A stretch of DNA of 55,725 nucleotides from an uncultured Lachnospiraceae bacterium. GTDB lineage: Bacteria > Bacillota > Clostridia > Lachnospirales > Lachnospiraceae. The notes below the pieces were generated by a model. That model made no database searches and had not been told where the DNA came from. It saw only the letters and a program-made list of their open reading frames with translations. The first letter of the stretch is position 1, and every line of letters starts with the position of its first letter. A program made the position numbers and the translations under genes. Below, one piece after another: positions 53,307 through 55,725 of the stretch. Where the stretch lies: positions 1 to 55,725 of the forward strand of contig CACZBW010000024.1 in assembly GCA_902779575.1 (NCBI GenBank). The letters run 5' to 3'.

Positions 53307-53337
53307 GCAGGGCATCCGATGGATGCCCTGCTTTTTT
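53307..53337 (+). terminator. Terminator after the CapA-family gene
   Basis: A perfect 11-bp stem, GCAGGGCATCC (53307-53317) with GGATGCCCTGC (53321-53331), is followed by TTTTTT. Confidence 0.92.
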
Positions 53338-53416
53338 GAATTATTTTTCTTGAAAACTGATAAATCTGCGCAGGTTCATACATTTTCATGGAATGTTATA
53401 AATTTAACAAAAATAG

Positions 53417-53445
53417 TTGCAAAATTTTCCTATAAGTGATACTAT
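53417..53445 (+). promoter_or_regulatory. Predicted promoter of the RAYT-like gene
   Basis: -35 TTGCAA (53417-53422), 17-bp spacer, -10 TACTAT (53440-53445). It lies in a notably AT-rich stretch. Confidence 0.62.
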
Positions 53446-53499
53446 GATGCGGTCGGTGGGTGTAAGAAGATAAAGTATCTGGCAAAAGGGGTTTTATTT

Positions 53500-54123
53500 A
53501 TGTCACAAATAATTAACAGGCATATCTATTACACACGTCTGACTTTTTCCAGTTATCTGTTTGCTGATGAATGTGAGAAATATTTTCTTCTCAAGGGGAT
53601 GGAACAGGTTCGTTCATTACGGGATTTTCAGATATATGCATTCTGCGTGATGGATGATATGATTCATTTTCTTATTAAGATCGGGTCCGGGGGGCCGGAT
53701 GAAATCCGGGGGATCCTGAAAGAGTGTCTGGCGACTATGGAAGGGAGAGGGCCACAGCCGCCGGAAGAGAGAAGAGAGATTTTCTCAGCGCAGCAGGGGA
53801 GATTTTTTATTCAGGAGATTCGGACAACAGGAGATATAGTGGAACTGATCCGCTATATTCATCTGCTTCCCGTGGAGTACAAATATGTGCAGCATCCAAC
53901 TTATTACTGGTGGAGCTCATTTTCATGCTACAGGGGAACCGAGAGGAAAAGCCCATGGGAGAGCCTGGTCAGTGATGACGAGGTGATGAATGCGCTGTCC
54001 GAGAAGGATGTTCAGGCACGCATGCGGCTGCTTCAGCGTCACAGGGAGGCAGAGGAAAAAGGGAATCCTCTGCCGGAATGCCTGAAGGCCCTGCCGGGAC
54101 TTCGGAAGCCTGATATCGCCTGA
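53500..54123 (+). CDS. Degenerate REP-associated/IS200-type transposase-like protein
   Basis: The 207-residue protein resembles Y1 (IS200/RAYT) transposases along its length. FCVMDDMIHFLIK corresponds to the HUH strand, usually YxxMxNHxHLL. YIHLLPVEYKYVQHP...YWWSSFSCY corresponds to the conserved 'YIHxNPVxxxxV...WSSY' block. The HUH motif is broken: the first His is replaced (MIH instead of HxH), so metal-dependent cleavage is unlikely. The gene nevertheless has a promoter, a ribosome site (AAAGGGG), an intact frame and a terminator, which suggests a retained, possibly domesticated, nucleic-acid-binding protein. Base composition is lower in GC than neighbouring genes. Confidence 0.72.
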   Translation: MSQIINRHIYYTRLTFSSYLFADECEKYFLLKGMEQVRSLRDFQIYAFCVMDDMIHFLIKIGSGGPDEIRGILKECLATMEGRGPQPPEERREIFSAQQGRFFIQEIRTTGDIVELIRYIHLLPVEYKYVQHPTYYWWSSFSCYRGTERKSPWESLVSDDEVMNALSEKDVQARMRLLQRHREAEEKGNPLPECLKALPGLRKPDIA

Positions 54124-54312
54124 CCGGCGGAAGCGGATATCTGAATCATTTATTTCTTATTATTTCAGAAAGTGTTTTTAAAGAAGTATCGCAGTGGATA
54201 CTATGTAACTGTTGTGGAATGTACTTCTTTTCATCAGATCCCGGATCAGAAGTGAAAGAAGTGCACGGATCTAATTAGTGCCGGATCGTTTATCTGTTAT
54301 GCCCGCTGTACT

Positions 54313-54361
54313 GTTTCCGGTTGCCCACGCTGCGCGGCAGCGTCGGCAGCCGGAAACTTTT
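54313..54361 (+). terminator. Large hairpin terminator
   Basis: GTTTCCGG (54313-54320) pairs with CCGGAAAC (54350-54357), continued by TGCC/GGCA and ACGCTGC/GCAGCGT. TTTT follows. It ends the RAYT-like unit and could also be a REP-like palindrome. Confidence 0.82.
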
Positions 54362-54409
54362 CTCTGAAAAGTATTTTTGTTTTTCCGGAAAGTTTTTTCC
54401 TGTTTATTC

Positions 54410-54438
54410 TTGACACCGTCTGCTTCTCGTAGTATTAT
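54410..54438 (+). promoter_or_regulatory. Predicted strong tRNA promoter
   Basis: -35 TTGACA (54410-54415), 17-bp spacer, -10 TATTAT (54433-54438). It drives the two tRNA genes, about 50 bp upstream of the first. Confidence 0.8.
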
Positions 54439-54490
54439 AGCAAAGCGAGTTGATTCCGGTTACCGGTTTCGGCAAGCTTCTGAGAATTCT

Positions 54491-54563
54491 GGGATCTTAG
54501 CTCAGCTGGGAGAGCACCTGCCTTACAAGCAGGGGGTCACAGGTTCGAGCCCTGTAGGTCCCA
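54491..54563 (+). tRNA. tRNA-Val (TAC)
   Basis: A full cloverleaf: acceptor GGGATCT with AGGTCCC, anticodon stem CCTGC/GCAGG, anticodon TAC at 54524-54526, and T-arm GGTTCGAGCC. The 3' CCA is not encoded. Confidence 0.95.
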
Positions 54564-54583
54564 TTTCCTTCTCAGAATCATAT

Positions 54584-54657
54584 GGCGGAGTAGCTCAGTT
54601 GGCTAGAGCACACGGTTCATACCCGTGGTGTCAAGAGTTCGAATCTCCTCTCCGCTA
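54584..54657 (+). tRNA. tRNA-Met (CAT), elongator type
   Basis: Acceptor GGCGGAG pairs with CTCCGCT (first pair G-U). The anticodon stem is CACGG/CCGTG with CAT at 54618-54620. It lacks the three G-C pairs of initiator tRNA, so elongator Met is favoured. Ile with modified CAT is possible. The 3' CCA is not encoded. Confidence 0.88.
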
Positions 54658-54664
54658 CTGATTG

Positions 54665-54711
54665 CCTTGCAAATGTATCTTGAGAGATGCTGTTTGCAAG
54701 GTATTTTTTTG
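54665..54711 (+). terminator. Terminator after the tRNA pair
   Basis: CCTTGCAAA (54665-54673) pairs with TTTGCAAGG (54693-54701), followed by TATTTTTTT. Confidence 0.85.
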
Positions 54712-54817
54712 CGCAGTTTGCGTTTTGCCCGGTTTGCAACAGATTATCTCAAACTGTCTCAAACGGTTTTTCTGGCAAGAGACACCTAGAAATGCATAAA
54801 ACCATGAATAAAAGACA

Positions 54818-55627
54818 TTAAAAACTAATAGCGTTGGAAATGACCTGTTTGTTTTCGTCTGCAGTTTTTCGGTTGTAGTAATAGATGTTCCGGGTGGTTG
54901 CAATGTCGGTATGCCCCATCTGGGAAGTGATCAGACGGTCATCCACACGATTGCTCAGCAGAATGCTTGCATAAGTTTTGCGGATTTTATGAGTGCTGCG
55001 CTCCGGTATCCCTAGCTTTTTGCAGCTCCTGTGCAGCCAGGTATTGAATCGCTTCGCGCGGATCCGTCCCAACTTGTCCATGAAGAGGAACTCACCGAAC
55101 GGGTTCAGTGATCGAATCGCCTTGATGGTCTTATCTGCACCTTCAGGAAGAATGATCGTGCGTACTCCAGCGTTCGTCTTTGCGTGCTCAACGACTTCAC
55201 AAACCTTCTTACCAGTCTTCGGATCAACAAAGGTCTCTTCAGTTGCTGTGATACGAATAGCACCGTTTTTGAGGTTCTCACGCCTAAGGGCTGCAAGTTC
55301 ACCTACCCTCATCCCCGTCTGAAACATCAGGATAAGTCCAAGTCCTCTGATATCCTGTTCTTTCCAAAGATGATCTATAAGCAACTGGACCTCTTTATCA
55401 TTGAAAACCTGGGACTCATCATCCGGTTTCGCCTTATAGGCAAATAACTTGTCACTCAGAACCAGATCGAAAAAGAAAGTCCCTGCACTGAAGTCAGTGT
55501 AACCTTCTTCTTTTGCATACAATAGGGCACCCTTCAAAAGAATCTGCATATTCTTATATGCTTTCTTTATCAAGCCCAGATCGGTGATGGTATCCTTGAT
55601 GAACCTTCTCAGGTCACTGTCTGTGAT
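54818..55627 (-). pseudogene. Tyrosine recombinase (phage/ICE integrase), 5'-truncated
   Basis: About 270 codons of a tyrosine integrase are preserved, covering part of the core-binding domain (SDLRRFIKDTITDLG) and the full catalytic domain. The catalytic residues are R in GMRVGELAALR, HKIRKTYAS (H..R), GHTDIATT (H) and the nucleophile Tyr in RNIYYYN. Upstream, the frame stays open to a TAA at 55664-55666 but contains no ATG or good ribosome site. Recognisable similarity stops near 55627, so the N-terminal arm-binding domain is missing. The gene lies just downstream of tRNA-Met, typical of an element integrated at a tRNA 3' end. GC content is lower than in the rest of the window. Confidence 0.78.
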
Positions 55628-55675
55628 ACTAGTACAGAATAAAATAAATAAGTAGCTACATTCTTACATCTGTGC

Positions 55676-55681
55676 TATACT
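55676..55681 (+). promoter_or_regulatory. Extended -10 element before the last gene
   Basis: TATACT with an upstream TGc. No good -35 is seen. It lies about 30 bp before ATG 55712. Confidence 0.4.
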
Positions 55682-55711
55682 GATTACATCACATTTAGAG
55701 AGGTATCAGTA

Positions 55712-55725
55712 ATGGCACATGCATA
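55712..55725 (+). CDS. 5' end of an unknown gene (cut by the window)
   Basis: ATG 55712 is preceded by AGAGAGG (55697-55703) with 8-nt spacing and begins Met-Ala-His-Ala. Only four codons are present, so no function can be given. It lies at the broken side of the integrase remnant and may belong to an inserted element. Confidence 0.45.

Larger units (their letters stand above)
54124..54490. other. Intergenic region before the tRNAs
   Basis: It holds a small perfect inverted repeat AGTATC/GATACT (about 54185-54202), a very stable terminator (54313-54361) and the tRNA promoter (54410-54438). No coding sequence was seen. Confidence 0.5.

Overview
The window looks like the chromosome of a Gram-positive Clostridia bacterium, most likely a gut or rumen Lachnospiraceae. 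The evidence is AGGAGG-type ribosome binding sites, TTGACA/TATAAT promoters, floA-nfeD, an HPr relative with a regulatory-serine loop, type III pantothenate kinase (coaX), single-chain purL, a LytTR response regulator with a SpoOB-type kinase, and many zinc-ribbon membrane proteins with acidic linkers. Base composition is moderately GC-rich, and drops in the last 1-2 kb.

Left part (1-8.4 kb): a membrane-anchored beta-propeller protein, a DUF4428-like zinc-finger protein, a 1264-residue zinc-ribbon membrane protein with a huge Glu/Thr/Ala repeat tail, and a zinc alcohol dehydrogenase. Carbohydrate region (8.4-22.3 kb): a GH13 alpha-glucosidase divergent from a GH38 alpha-mannosidase. A complete Opp/Dpp-type ABC importer follows (binding protein, two permeases, two ATPases) behind a strong promoter flanked by an inverted-repeat operator, then an MFS transporter and a ThuA-like protein. 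The context suggests uptake and hydrolysis of alpha-linked glucose or mannose oligosaccharides, but the substrate is inferred.

Middle (22.6-34.9 kb): a tiny gene, a RecQ homologue without its N-terminal ATPase lobe, a second complete Opp/Dpp operon ending in a metallo-beta-lactamase-fold gene, and the leftward genes coaX and pepP. Both leftward genes have short tandem duplications that cover their stop codons. Next come an Mrp/ApbC-type P-loop ATPase and an HPr-like protein that lacks the phosphorylatable histidine.

Right part (35-53.3 kb): a leftward cluster encodes an HTH protein, a SpoOB-type sensor kinase, NfeD, FloA, an unknown coupled gene and a LytTR regulator. The kinase and regulator therefore bracket the membrane-microdomain genes. 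Rightward genes follow: a nuclease-helicase fusion, two exported or membrane proteins with acidic linkers (one a class A beta-lactamase-fold protein lacking its catalytic lysine), purL, and a 1203-residue CapA-family protein. The right edge (53.4-55.7 kb) looks accessory: a degenerate RAYT-like transposase, tRNA-Val and tRNA-Met, a 5'-truncated tyrosine integrase next to the tRNA, and the first codons of another gene.

No rRNA genes, CRISPR array or recognised riboswitch were seen.
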